From Oscillospiraceae bacterium (lineage in GTDB: Bacteria > Bacillota > Clostridia > Oscillospirales > Oscillospiraceae), in contig JAGBEA010000017.1 in assembly GCA_017937195.1 (NCBI GenBank), forward strand, positions 1 to 64,000: DNA of 64,000 nucleotides, written 5' to 3'. The translations under genes and the position numbers were made by a program. Below, in pieces: positions 17,111 through 25,894 of this stretch (the stretch's first letter is position 1; each line of letters opens with the position of its first letter). The notes beneath the pieces were generated by a model that was given only the letters and a program-made list of their open reading frames with translations, had not been told where the DNA came from and did not search any database.

Positions 17111-18839
17111 CGATCGCCACCCCCTCCTGCTGAGAATAATATACTTCCTGATAGATCTGATTGGTGGCAAGGAGCTGCTGATGTGTGCCCTTGCCGGCGA
17201 TCTGCCCGTCATCCATCACAATGATGAGATCGGCATCCATAATGGAGGTGATGCGCTGGGCGATGATGATTTTGGTCGTACCGGGCAGCGTCTCGCGCAG
17301 CGCCGTGCGGATCTTGGCGTCGGTGGCGGTGTCCACCGCGGAGGTGGAGTCATCCAGAATCAAAATCTTGGGCTTGCGCAGAATGGCGCGCGCGATGCAT
17401 AGGCGCTGCTTCTGTCCGCCGGACACATTGGTGCCGCCCTGCTCGATATAGGTGTCGTAGCCGTCGGGCATACGGGAGATGAATTCGTCGGCGCAGGCGA
17501 TGCGGCAGGCATCCTCGATCTCCTCGTCGGTGGCGTCGGCGTCGCCCCAGCGCAGGTTCTCACGGATCGTGCCGGAGAAGAGGGTGTTCTTCTGCAGCAC
17601 CGTGGCGCAGGCGTCGCGCAGATTCTCCATAGTGTAGTCCTTCACGTTCCGTCCGCCCACCAGCACCGCGCCCTCTGTGGCCTCATAAAGGCGGGGGATG
17701 AGGCTGACCAGTGTGGTCTTGGCGCTGCCGGTGCCGCCCAGAATGCCCACCGTCATACCGCTTTCAATGGTAAGGTCGATGTTCTCCAGATTCCACGCTT
17801 CAGTGCTGCCGTTATAGCGGAAATATACATTTTCAAAGCGGATAGAGCCGTCCGCCACCTGCAGCGCAGGGTCAGCAGCATCGTCGGTGATGTCGCTTTG
17901 CTCGTCCAAGACCTCCACAATGCGCTTGCCGCAGGCGATGGAGCGGGTCAGCATCATCATCACCATAGAAACCATCATCAGCGACATCAGAATTTCGGAA
18001 ACATAGGTGAAAAAGGCGATCAGATCGCCCGAAAGCATAGCGCCGTCATAGACATAGTGTCCGCCGATCCACATCACGGCGGTGATGGTGCCGCCCATCA
18101 GCAGCATCATAATGGGCATAAAGGTCACCACAAAGCCGAAGGCGCGCTCCGCTGTCTGGCGCAGATGCTGGCTGCGTGCGGAGAATTTTTCCTTTTCGTG
18201 CTCCTCGCGGACGTAGGATTTCACCACGCGGATGGCGTTGAGATCCTCCTGCACCACAAGGTTCAATTGGTCAGTGGATTTTTGCAGCGCGGTGAAGAAG
18301 GGACCCACCTTGCCGATCACCAGCACCACGGCCAGGATCAGCAGCGGGATCACCACCAGAAACACGCGGCTGAGATCGCGGGAGATGTACAGCGCCATCA
18401 CCAGCGCGGTGATCAGCATCACCGGCGCGCGCACCAGCATCCGCATACCCATCATCAGTGTCTGCTGCACCGCCGCCACATCGCTGGTCAGACGGGTGAT
18501 CAGCGAGGCGGTGGAGAAGCGCTCAATGTTGCTGAAAGAGAAGGTTTGCACGTGTTCATACTCCGCCTGCCGCAGATTTGCGCCAAAGCGCATACCTGCC
18601 TTGGCGGCCAGTGCCGCTGCCCCTACGCCGCACAGCAGCGCTGCCAGAGCCATCACGATCATCTTCATACCGGTGGCGAGGATGTAGGCGCGGTCGCCGT
18701 TTTCGATGCCGATGTTCACGATGTCGCTCATAGCCAGCGGCAGCAGCAGCTCAAATACCGCCTCTGCCGCCGAGCACAGTACGCCCAGCACGATCAGCCA
18801 GCGGCAGTTTTTTGTGTAAGCAAACAGTTTCCGGATCAC
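17103..18839 (-). CDS. ABC exporter, fused permease-ATPase, degenerate half
   Basis: 578-aa partner half-transporter. It has the variant P-loop GGTGSAKTT and Walker B LILDDSTSAVD, where Asp replaces the catalytic Glu, while signature VSGGQKQRLCIARA is normal. This is the usual asymmetry of heterodimeric exporters with one degenerate ATP site. GTG at 18839 is chosen because GGAGGT lies 7 nt upstream; the in-frame ATG codons further upstream fall in the promoter region. The pair sits divergently from the adhesin-sortase operon, which does not prove a functional link. Confidence 0.9.
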   Translation of the reverse strand: MIRKLFAYTKNCRWLIVLGVLCSAAEAVFELLLPLAMSDIVNIGIENGDRAYILATGMKMIVMALAALLCGVGAAALAAKAGMRFGANLRQAEYEHVQTFSFSNIERFSTASLITRLTSDVAAVQQTLMMGMRMLVRAPVMLITALVMALYISRDLSRVFLVVIPLLILAVVLVIGKVGPFFTALQKSTDQLNLVVQEDLNAIRVVKSYVREEHEKEKFSARSQHLRQTAERAFGFVVTFMPIMMLLMGGTITAVMWIGGHYVYDGAMLSGDLIAFFTYVSEILMSLMMVSMVMMMLTRSIACGKRIVEVLDEQSDITDDAADPALQVADGSIRFENVYFRYNGSTEAWNLENIDLTIESGMTVGILGGTGSAKTTLVSLIPRLYEATEGAVLVGGRNVKDYTMENLRDACATVLQKNTLFSGTIRENLRWGDADATDEEIEDACRIACADEFISRMPDGYDTYIEQGGTNVSGGQKQRLCIARAILRKPKILILDDSTSAVDTATDAKIRTALRETLPGTTKIIIAQRITSIMDADLIIVMDDGQIAGKGTHQQLLATNQIYQEVYYSQQEGVAIDG

Positions 18840-19189
18840 AAAAAGACCTCCATTACAAAGGGACTTCAGCCCCATATCATACCAGTATAGATGGTACACG
18901 CAACCTCCGCCGCCGTCAAGTGCGGCGTTGTAAACGATTTGTAAATTGTCCCGCCGGTCGGTTGACAAGAGCGCTGCCGGTGGGATATGCTGACAGCGGA
19001 AAGAATTTCATTTTTCCCTCTCTCCTTAAATCTACACAAAGGCGATCGCTGCGGCGGTCGCCTTTGTGCGTTTTGCAGGCTGTTTTCGCTGCGCGGTGCA
19101 AATTCGCCGCGTTTCGCACCGCGTTTGTGCTGTAATAAAGTGCTGTCGGTGCAGACCGACGGAAAAAACGCGGAAAGCGAGGATCAACT
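18840..19189. other. Divergent regulatory region between ABC exporter and adhesin operon
   Basis: No gene is seen in these 350 bp. On the minus strand TTGACG (18919-18914), 17 bp and TACCAT (18896-18891) form a promoter for the exporter. On the plus strand TTGACA (18962-18967), 18 bp and TATGCT (18986-18991) form one for the adhesin operon, leaving a 5' leader of nearly 200 nt. That leader holds an 11-bp perfect stem (19035-19045 with 19058-19068, 12-nt loop) followed by CGTTTTGC, a possible attenuator. Confidence 0.65.
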
Positions 19190-21793
19190 ATGCTGTATGA
19201 ATCACCGCCGCGCCGCGCGGCGTACCAAAGAATCCGGAGGCTGTGCGCCGCGCTGTGCATCGCCCTTTGTGCATCGCTCCTGCCCGTAGGTGCGGTGCAG
19301 GCGCAGCAGCCACAGACCGCCTACCACAGCCCCAACCATCTCTATTACCAAGCCAGCTCCCACAAGGTGGCGTATCAGCCCAAGACATTCGTGCTGATTC
19401 CCACGGAGCATTACAGCGAGGACTGGACGCCCAGTACCGCCGCGTGGTCGGGGAAGGCGGATGCCAACTATCTGGTGGCGTACTGCAGCGATGACCGCAC
19501 CTCCTCCACCACGCAGGGCGCACAGTACGGCATCTACCACTTGGATAATTCCCGCTTCACAGATGACCGCCAGCAGCGGCGCATCGCTGCCATCATCGCC
19601 CACTCCTACCCGTTTTTGACGGCGGAGGAGATGACCGCCCAGATCCGATCTGCGGTGGACAGCGGCGCATTGACCGCCGATGTGCTGGATTGTACGGAAT
19701 CAGAGTGGATTGCTGCCGCCCAGTGGGCCATCTGGTCCACCACTGCCACCACGGGGCAGATCGGTGTGGAGGATGTGGAGGGCGCGGCATTTCCCGAGGG
19801 GCACCCCGAGAAATATATCGCGCCATTGACCGATGTGGGACACACCGATGAAGCCCAGATCAAAACCCATATCGAGGCGCTGAAAAACTGGCTCTGCACA
19901 CTGGAGATGCCGGTGGCGCTGGCGGTGGAGAGCTTCACCCACACCGTCGCGCCGGAGTCGGAGGGGAAATACGCCCTCAGCGTCACGGTGCAGCTCAACC
20001 GCGCCGTCACCGCAGAGGAGACGGCAGCCTTCCGGCTGCAGGTGGGACAGCAGGCAACGGAGGAGTCCCAAATCCCGCCGCAGCAGGATACCTTCACCGT
20101 ATCCCTCGGCGGCTTGACCCAACATCAGCTTGCCGATGCCCGCGTCAGCCTGACCCTCAGCGGACAGCAGATGCAGGCGTATTTCTATGACAGCGAGAAC
20201 TATCAGGATATGGTGGGCGGCGCGTGGGAGCAGTATGCCCACGATTTGGGCTTCACCGTGGGTGTGGAGAAAATCAGCGTGGCGGTGTCCAAGGTGTGGT
20301 CGCCCCAAAGGGAGGATGCTCCCGCCGTCACCGTGCGGCTTTACGCCAATGACCGCCAGCAGGGCGAGGCGGTGACTCTCAGCGCCGCCAATAACTGGAG
20401 CTATGTCTGGCAGGAACTGTACCGCACCGATGTGCTGGGCAATGAAATCACCTACACGCTGCGGGAAGAGCCGGTGGAGGGCTACTACTCCCGTTTGGAG
20501 CAGGTGGATGCCTATACCGAGTCTGTGCCCCAGTGGGAGGAGGTCACCTCCTTTGCCGAGGACGGCCGGTATCTCATTGTCAGCCCCTACGGCGCCCTTG
20601 CCGCTACGGAGTACACCGACGCGGCAGGGGAGGGCAAGGATGACTATGTCACCTTGAAGGCGGTGGACCTGAACGATGCCCGCCACACCCCTGCCGGCGC
20701 TGTGTGGCAGGTGACGGCGGCGGAGGGCGGATACACCATCTACACGCCCCACCTGCAGTGGTATCTCTATTTCGGCTCTTATGGATGGTTGTCCAACTCG
20801 CCCTGCACGCTGAACTTTGACGGCGGACACCTCTATAAGCTGTCGGGCGACACCAAGCGCTACTTCAGCGGCTTCTATTCCAACGAGGCGTTCTATGTGT
20901 CCGCAGATGAGGAGAAGGCGCTGGACTTCAAGCTTTACCGCTTAGTGGAAAAACCGCTGCCCTCGGCGGATATCAACTTTTTGCTGACCAATATCCGCTA
21001 TGATACCACCCCCGAAGCGCCCCGTGTGGACATCACCGTGGAGAAGCGCTGGTCGGGTCGCGCTGATGAGGCCTATCCTGCTGCCGCGCAGGTGACGCTG
21101 CTGCAGGACGGCAGACCTTACGGCGCAGCGGTGGAGCTGAACGCCGAGAATGGGTGGCGCTGGGAATGGCGCGATATGCCCACCCAAATCGGCGGTGAAA
21201 CGGTGAGTTATACCCTGCGTGAGGCGGTGGTGGACGGCTATCACTCCGTCATCACTACCGAAACGGGAAATCCGTGGGGCTATGTCATCACCAACGCTTG
21301 GGTGGGCGACCCCATCACCGTTAAGCTGCATAAGACGGACGAACAAAGCGGCGCACTGCTGCGCGGCGCGGCGTTCGACCTCTATCAGGTGTCCCAATCC
21401 CAACTGGGCGACCCCATCCCCACCACGCAGCATCTCGGTTTTTTGGTGGACTCGGTGACCACCGGTGAGGACGGCACAGCGCAATTGGAGGTCAGCGTCG
21501 GCGAGCAGTATTATCTGGTGGAGACCGCCGCGCCGGAGGGCTATGCCTCTGCATCGGATGCCATCGGCTTTGCGGTGTCGCGCCGTGATGAGGCGGTGGT
21601 GGTGACGCTGCTGCAGGATGCGGCAGGCGCGGCGGCAGGTGACGGCGCACTGCATCTGACCAACCGCGCCAAGGAATCTCTGCCTGCCACCGGCGGCACA
21701 GCGGCGCTGTTTTACGGCATTGCCGGCGGCTTGGTGCTGCTGTCGGCAGTGTGTTTCGCACTGTCCGCCCGCCATTGGAAGAAGGAGAAGTAA
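19190..21793 (+). CDS. LPXTG surface adhesin with thioester domain and Cna_B-like domains
   Basis: 867-aa cell-wall-anchored protein. Residues 1-40 are a signal peptide. Residues about 90-190 form a thioester (TQXA-like) domain: Cys99 in AYCSDD and Gln178 in AAQWAIW fit the YC ... QxxxW pattern whose side chains form an internal thioester able to bind host surfaces covalently. Cna_B/SpaA-like beta-sandwiches follow at about 358-440, 613-695 and 707-805, separated by an unassigned domain (about 445-600). The end is a standard sorting signal, LPATG at 831-835, then hydrophobic helix and KKEK. The dedicated sortase gene begins 1 bp after the stop. Confidence 0.88.
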   Translation: MLYESPPRRAAYQRIRRLCAALCIALCASLLPVGAVQAQQPQTAYHSPNHLYYQASSHKVAYQPKTFVLIPTEHYSEDWTPSTAAWSGKADANYLVAYCSDDRTSSTTQGAQYGIYHLDNSRFTDDRQQRRIAAIIAHSYPFLTAEEMTAQIRSAVDSGALTADVLDCTESEWIAAAQWAIWSTTATTGQIGVEDVEGAAFPEGHPEKYIAPLTDVGHTDEAQIKTHIEALKNWLCTLEMPVALAVESFTHTVAPESEGKYALSVTVQLNRAVTAEETAAFRLQVGQQATEESQIPPQQDTFTVSLGGLTQHQLADARVSLTLSGQQMQAYFYDSENYQDMVGGAWEQYAHDLGFTVGVEKISVAVSKVWSPQREDAPAVTVRLYANDRQQGEAVTLSAANNWSYVWQELYRTDVLGNEITYTLREEPVEGYYSRLEQVDAYTESVPQWEEVTSFAEDGRYLIVSPYGALAATEYTDAAGEGKDDYVTLKAVDLNDARHTPAGAVWQVTAAEGGYTIYTPHLQWYLYFGSYGWLSNSPCTLNFDGGHLYKLSGDTKRYFSGFYSNEAFYVSADEEKALDFKLYRLVEKPLPSADINFLLTNIRYDTTPEAPRVDITVEKRWSGRADEAYPAAAQVTLLQDGRPYGAAVELNAENGWRWEWRDMPTQIGGETVSYTLREAVVDGYHSVITTETGNPWGYVITNAWVGDPITVKLHKTDEQSGALLRGAAFDLYQVSQSQLGDPIPTTQHLGFLVDSVTTGEDGTAQLEVSVGEQYYLVETAAPEGYASASDAIGFAVSRRDEAVVVTLLQDAAGAAAGDGALHLTNRAKESLPATGGTAALFYGIAGGLVLLSAVCFALSARHWKKEK

Positions 21794-21794
21794 G

Positions 21795-22331
21795 GTGCGC
21801 CGCGCCTTTTTGCTCCTCGGCATCGTCTTGCTGCTGACTGCAGCCGGTCTTGCGGTCTGTCAGCTGCACCGCGACCGCGTTACGGCGCAGCGCACGCAGC
21901 AGCTGCTGCAGCAAGCAAAGCCCATCGCCGCCGCACCGCTGCAGGCGCAGCCGCAGGAGGAAACGCCTGCCCTCGCCATATTGGAGCTGCCGTCTCTTGA
22001 TTTGGCGCTGCCGGTGCAGGCGCATTGCAGTGCGGAGAATCTGAAGCTGTCGCCCTGCCGCTATGCAGGCAGCGCCGCCACGAAGGATTTGGTGGTTGCG
22101 GGGCATAATTACGCCGCTCACTTTGGTACGCTGCACCGTTTGCAGGTGGGGGATGCGGTAGGCTTTACAGACCTTGACGGCGCGGCGTATCGCTACCGTG
22201 TTACCGCTGTGGAGGTGCTGCACGCCACAGCGGTGGGGGAGATGACCCAAAGCGGCGCGGATTTGACGCTGTTCAGCTGCACCGCCGGCGGCAAAAACCG
22301 CATCGCCGTCCGTTGTGAGGGAACGGAATAA
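21795..22331 (+). CDS. Sortase
   Basis: 178-aa membrane-anchored transpeptidase, with an N-terminal helix at residues 5-22. Catalytic residues are the His in VVAGHNY, the Cys in LTLFSCTA, and the Arg in NRIAVR, in the order His-Cys-Arg of sortases. The GTG at 21795 uses an AAGGAG site inside the end of the adhesin gene, so translation is coupled. It should cleave the LPATG signal of that protein, attaching it to peptidoglycan or polymerising it. The short size and lack of long insertions suggest class D or a small class C enzyme, but class assignment by eye is uncertain. Confidence 0.88.
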   Translation: MRRAFLLLGIVLLLTAAGLAVCQLHRDRVTAQRTQQLLQQAKPIAAAPLQAQPQEETPALAILELPSLDLALPVQAHCSAENLKLSPCRYAGSAATKDLVVAGHNYAAHFGTLHRLQVGDAVGFTDLDGAAYRYRVTAVEVLHATAVGEMTQSGADLTLFSCTAGGKNRIAVRCEGTE

Positions 22332-22334
22332 AGG

Positions 22335-22368
22335 AAAAGGACGCATCTGCGTGATGCGTCCTTTTTTT
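22335..22368 (+). terminator. Terminator of the adhesin-sortase operon
   Basis: AAGGACGCATC and its complement, then TTTTTTT. Confidence 0.9.
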
Positions 22369-22429
22369 GGTGCGAAAGACTACCTAAGTGGAGCAAAATC
22401 GAGGTAAAAGTAAGCAAAAGTAGTGTATA

Positions 22430-22705
22430 CTATTTGGCCTTTTTCTCATTTTCTCTGATTTCTTGTAGCGAATATGTTTTATCGCAAGCGGCACATAAAA
22501 ACTCTGTCCAAATAAATTTGATGTCTCCTATCATATAGGTGTCACCGGAAGAAAAATCATAGTCTTTTGCTTCCTCGGAATTTGAGTTGACAATCTTTGA
22601 TACCTTGGTTGTTGTAAGCAAATTCATACAAGTAGGGCAATAATGCTTCTTGAATCGCACCCAAAACGGTCTTGACCATTCTCTTTTAACACTGTGGATT
22701 TTCAA
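22430..22705 (-). CDS. Small protein with two Cys-x-x-Cys motifs (zinc-ribbon-like), unknown function
   Basis: 91-aa hypothetical protein, unlike neighbours in being AT-rich with Asn/Lys/Ile codons. CPTC (about residue 22) and CAAC (about residue 75) could bind one zinc. A basic N-terminus (KREWSRPFWVRFKKHYC) precedes the first pair. The best start is TTG at 22705 with AAAGGGGTG upstream; the frame stays open through the palindrome array but has no site there. Base composition and the adjacent repeats suggest a transferred cassette. No known family is recognised. Confidence 0.6.
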   Translation of the reverse strand: MKIHSVKREWSRPFWVRFKKHYCPTCMNLLTTTKVSKIVNSNSEEAKDYDFSSGDTYMIGDIKFIWTEFLCAACDKTYSLQEIRENEKKAK

Positions 22706-22756
22706 GCGGATCACCCCTTTCGGTTTTATTATATCATAAAATGCTGTATTTTTCAA

Positions 22757-22922
22757 TGATATATCGCTTGCGCGATATGATATACGGCTATGCCGCATGA
22801 TATACTTGCTTCGCAAGTATGATATAATATCCGTTCCTTTATATGCCGAAGGCATATATCATCGCTCGCAGAGCGATATCATACCGAAGGTATATCACCC
22901 GTTCCGACAGGAACGGATATCA
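22757..22922. repeat. Array of about eight mini-palindromes joined by ATGATATA / ATATCAT
   Basis: Successive short hairpins such as ATATCGC-ttgc-GCGATAT, ACTTGC-ttc-GCAAGT, ATATGCC-gaa-GGCATAT, ATCGCTC-gca-GAGCGAT, ACC-gaa-GGT and CCGTTCC-gaca-GGAACGG are separated by ATGATATA on the left half and by its reverse complement ATATCAT on the right half, so the array is itself inverted about its middle. CCGTTCC near 22831 can also pair with GGAACGG near 22911, enclosing the right half. The hairpin tips often read gaa, gca or ttc. Confidence 0.85.
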
Positions 22923-22925
22923 TTG

Positions 22926-22965
22926 AAAAAAGTCACCTTTGTCAGTAGACAAAAGTGACTTTTTT
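22926..22965. terminator. Bidirectional hairpin terminator beside tRNA-Gly
   Basis: AAAAAAGTCACCTTTGTC and a near-perfect complement (one mismatch) ending TTTTTT. It lies 3 bp beyond the CCA end of tRNA-Gly, so it probably terminates that transcript, and also marks the border of the palindrome array. Confidence 0.85.
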
Positions 22966-22967
22966 CA

Positions 22968-23041
22968 TGGAGCGGGGTACGGGAGTCGAACCCGCCTCAG
23001 CGGCTTGGGAAGCCGCTGTAATACCGATATACCAACCCCGC
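22968..23041 (-). tRNA. tRNA-Gly (anticodon CCC)
   Basis: A 74-nt cloverleaf on the minus strand with encoded CCA. Acceptor GCGGGGT pairs with ACCCCGC, the anticodon stem AGCGGC/GCCGCT encloses the 7-nt loop TTCCCAA, and the T arm is GCGGGTTCGACTCCCGT. Anticodon CCC reads GGG glycine codons. Confidence 0.95.
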
Positions 23042-23057
23042 GAGGGGATACCTTGCT

Positions 23058-23085
23058 ATTATAACACGATTCTCCGATTTTGCAA
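23058..23085 (-). promoter_or_regulatory. Promoter of tRNA-Gly
   Basis: TTGCAA, 16-bp spacer, consensus TATAAT, ending 17 bp before the tRNA. Confidence 0.85.
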
Positions 23086-23159
23086 GGCTGATTCTGTCGG
23101 ACGCAGCATAAAAAGTCGCCCGACGCCATAGGCTTGTAAAAAATGTTGGAGGGATGCTC

Positions 23160-24290
23160 TTGAAACGATGGATTTGGCTGATACTGATTTTGCTGCTGCT
23201 GCCGGTGCAGGCGCAGGCGGTGGAGCTGGACATTGAAGCGCCGTCTGCGCTGCTGATGGAGAAGACCACGGGGGAGATACTTTACGCCAAAAACGAGCAC
23301 GAAAAAATGGAGCCTGCCAGCGTTACCAAGGTAATGACGCTGCTGCTGACTATGGAGGCCATCGAAAAAGGCGCCATCAGCTATGACGATGTGGTGACGG
23401 TCAGTGCCTACGCCGCGTCTATGGGCGGCAGCAATGTCTACCTTGCTGAGGGGGAGCAAATCACCGTGGAGGAGCTCTTGAAGGCGGTGTGTGTTGCCTC
23501 TGGCAACGATGCCTCTGTGGCGCTGGCGGAGCACGTCAGCGGCGTGACGGAGCTGTTTGTGGCGGAGATGAACAACCGCGCACGGGAACTGGGGATGAAC
23601 GACACCAATTTCGTCAACTGCACGGGGCTACCTGCTGAGGGACACCTTACCAGCGCGTGGGACATCGCCATTATGAGCCGTGAGCTGATTCTCAATTATC
23701 CTGACCTGCGCCGCTTCACCACCATCTGGATGGACTCACTGCGGGGCGGTGCTTTTGAACTGGCCAATACCAATAAGCTGATTCGTTTCTATGATGGCGC
23801 CACGGGGCTGAAGACCGGCAGCACCAGCTCGGCAGGCTACTGCATCAGCGCCACGGCGGAGAGGGAGGGGATGGAACTGATTGCCGTGGTGCTCAAGGGC
23901 AGCGCCTCGCAGCAGCGCTTTGAAGATGCTAAAACTATGCTCAACTACGGCTTTGCCACCTACGCCCTCCACACGGTGGAGCCGGATGAGCCGCTGTCGC
24001 CTCTTGCTGTCCGCCTTGGCATGACCGACACCGTGCCGCTTACGCTGCCGCAGCAGGGGAGGACGGTGCTGGTGAAAAAGTCGCAGGCGGCGGGCTTGAC
24101 CCAGGAGCTTACGCTGCCGCAGCAGGTGGATGCCCCCATCGCACAAGGGCAGCAGCTTGGCACGCTGACCGTCTGCGACGGTGACAGCGTGGTGCTGGAG
24201 GTGCCGGTGCAGGCGGCGGAGTCGGTGGAGAAGCTGACATGGGGCGAGATGTACCGCCGGCTGCTCATCAAAACCTTTATGCTGCAGTAA
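23160..24290 (+). CDS. D-alanyl-D-alanine carboxypeptidase (penicillin-binding protein 5 family, S11)
   Basis: 376-aa secreted, probably membrane-anchored peptidoglycan enzyme that trims the terminal D-Ala of stem pentapeptides. A signal peptide (KRWIWLILILLLLPVQAQA) precedes the serine active site ASVTKV (SxxK), SGNDASV (SxN) and KTGSTSSAG (KTG). A C-terminal beta-rich PBP5_C domain starts at about residue 270. The TTG at 23160 is best spaced from GGAGGG; an ATG two codons upstream abuts that site directly. DacF-type sporulation roles are possible but not shown. Confidence 0.9.
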   Translation: MKRWIWLILILLLLPVQAQAVELDIEAPSALLMEKTTGEILYAKNEHEKMEPASVTKVMTLLLTMEAIEKGAISYDDVVTVSAYAASMGGSNVYLAEGEQITVEELLKAVCVASGNDASVALAEHVSGVTELFVAEMNNRARELGMNDTNFVNCTGLPAEGHLTSAWDIAIMSRELILNYPDLRRFTTIWMDSLRGGAFELANTNKLIRFYDGATGLKTGSTSSAGYCISATAEREGMELIAVVLKGSASQQRFEDAKTMLNYGFATYALHTVEPDEPLSPLAVRLGMTDTVPLTLPQQGRTVLVKKSQAAGLTQELTLPQQVDAPIAQGQQLGTLTVCDGDSVVLEVPVQAAESVEKLTWGEMYRRLLIKTFMLQ

Positions 24291-24314
24291 AAGACGGCGC
24301 AAGCCGTCTTTTTT
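24289..24314 (+). terminator. Terminator after the carboxypeptidase gene
   Basis: AAAAGACGGC-gcaa-GCCGTCTTTTTT. Confidence 0.88.
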
Positions 24315-24433
24315 CTGTCCGTTTGCAGAGAATTGTTTCGTTATTTCGTCAACGCTCCCCTTGTGTTTTGCAAAAAACAGCGGTAAAATGATAGTATCTG
24401 ATTTTATGAATATATTTACAGGAGGAATTTCAA

Positions 24434-25771
24434 ATGCTTCAGGTGAATCTTTCCAATATTCTGCCCTTCGTATCCGCTGACTATCAGGCCGCACTGACTG
24501 CCCCCCTGCAGACCGCCCACGACCAGCTGCAGAACGCTACCGGCGCAGGCAGCGATTTTACCGGCTGGGTGCATCTGCCCCGCGACTATGACCGTGACGA
24601 GTTCGCCCGCATCAAGGCTGCCGCCAAGAAAATTCAGAGCGACAGCGACGCGCTGGTGGTCATCGGCATCGGCGGCTCCTATCTGGGCGCCCGCGGCGTC
24701 ATCGAGTGTCTGTGCTCTGCCAACTATAATCTCAAGAAGAAGTCCACTCCCAACATCTACTTCACCGGCAACGGTCTCTCCTCTGACCAGCTGAGCGAAG
24801 TGGTGGAGCTGCTGGAGGGCCGCGACTTCTCCATCAATGTTATCTCCAAGTCCGGTACCACCACCGAGCCTGCCGTGGCGTTCCGTTTCTTCCGCCAGCT
24901 GCTGGAGGACAAGTACGGCAAGGAGGAGGCAGCCAAGCGCATCTATGCCACCACCGACCGCGCCCGCGGCGCGCTGAAGACGCTGGCTGACGAGAACGGC
25001 TATGAGACCTTCGTGGTGCCCGATGACGTGGGCGGCCGCTACAGCGTGCTGACCGCCGTGGGTCTGCTGCCTATCGCCGTGGCCGGCGTGGATATCGATG
25101 CCATGATGTCCGGCGCGGAGGCGATGATGGAGCAGTGCGCCGTGGCAGAGCTGGCGGCTAACCCCGCTTGGCAGTATGCCGCTGCCCGCTATGACCTCTA
25201 TAACGGCGGCAAGAAGATCGAGATCCTCGCTGCCTACGACCCCAACTTCCGCTTTATGTGCGAGTGGTGGAAGCAGCTCTACGGCGAGAGCGAGGGCAAG
25301 GAGCTGAAGGGTCTGTTCCCCGCTAGCGTGGAGTTTACCGCTGATCTGCACTCCATGGGTCAGTACATCCAGCAGGGCGAGCGCACGCTGATCGAGACGG
25401 TGGTGCGTATGGGCGCAAGCGCCACCAAGAATGTGGTGCCCTTTGACGAGGTCAACGGTGACGGGCTGAACTTCCTGGCCGGCAAGGATATGGACTTCAT
25501 CAATACGCAGGCGATGAACGGCACACTGCTGGCCCATGTGGAGGGCGGCGTTCCCAATATCATCATCAATATGGAAAAGTGCGATGCCTACGGTCTGGGC
25601 GAGCTGGTGTACTTCTTCGAGTATGCCTGCGGCATCAGCGGCTATCTGCTGAATGTCAATCCCTTCGACCAGCCCGGCGTGGAGGCGTATAAGAAGAATA
25701 TGTTCGCCCTGCTGGGCAAGCCCGGCTATGAGGCGCTGCGCGAGGAGCTGCTTGCAAAGCTGAACGGCTGA
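24434..25771 (+). CDS. pgi: Glucose-6-phosphate isomerase
   Basis: 445-aa glycolytic/gluconeogenic enzyme interconverting glucose 6-phosphate and fructose 6-phosphate. Present are the phosphate-binding [11 protein letters not shown] and [16 protein letters not shown], the [15 protein letters not shown] signature, and the C-terminal [12 protein letters not shown] containing the catalytic Lys region. The length of about 450 aa is the compact bacterial form. It is monocistronic, with AGGAGG before the ATG. Two weak promoter options lie near 24364-24395 (TTGTGT-17-TAAAAT or TTGCAA-18-TAGTAT). Confidence 0.95.
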   Translation: MLQVNLSNILPFVSADYQAALTAPLQTAHDQLQNATGAGSDFTGWVHLPRDYDRDEFARIKAAAKKIQSDSDALVVIGIGGSYLGARGVIECLCSANYNLKKKSTPNIYFTGNGLSSDQLSEVVELLEGRDFSINVISKSGTTTEPAVAFRFFRQLLEDKYGKEEAAKRIYATTDRARGALKTLADENGYETFVVPDDVGGRYSVLTAVGLLPIAVAGVDIDAMMSGAEAMMEQCAVAELAANPAWQYAAARYDLYNGGKKIEILAAYDPNFRFMCEWWKQLYGESEGKELKGLFPASVEFTADLHSMGQYIQQGERTLIETVVRMGASATKNVVPFDEVNGDGLNFLAGKDMDFINTQAMNGTLLAHVEGGVPNIIINMEKCDAYGLGELVYFFEYACGISGYLLNVNPFDQPGVEAYKKNMFALLGKPGYEALREELLAKLNG

Positions 25772-25810
25772 AAAACGTTTTTTCCACAAAAAGAAATCTG
25801 AAATTCTGCA

Positions 25811-25839
25811 TTGCTATTTTATTCACGATATGGTATCTT
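25811..25839 (+). promoter_or_regulatory. Candidate promoter of the P-loop protein gene
   Basis: TTGCTA, 17-bp spacer, TATCTT, about 55 bp upstream of the start. Confidence 0.5.
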
Positions 25840-25894
25840 ATTTACAAGTATAGGAACCACTGGTTACCCATATATTTCGAAGGAGTGATTTCTT

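Noticed and set aside
22706..22855. Longer N-terminus for the CxxC protein reading through the palindrome array
   Set aside because: The extension has no ribosome site and its translation simply reflects the hairpins. TTG at 22705 has AAAGGGGTG.
22757..22922. CRISPR array at the mini-palindromes
   Set aside because: Units are unequal, the joining words are only 7-8 bp, there is no constant repeat of 23-40 bp, and no cas gene is in the window.
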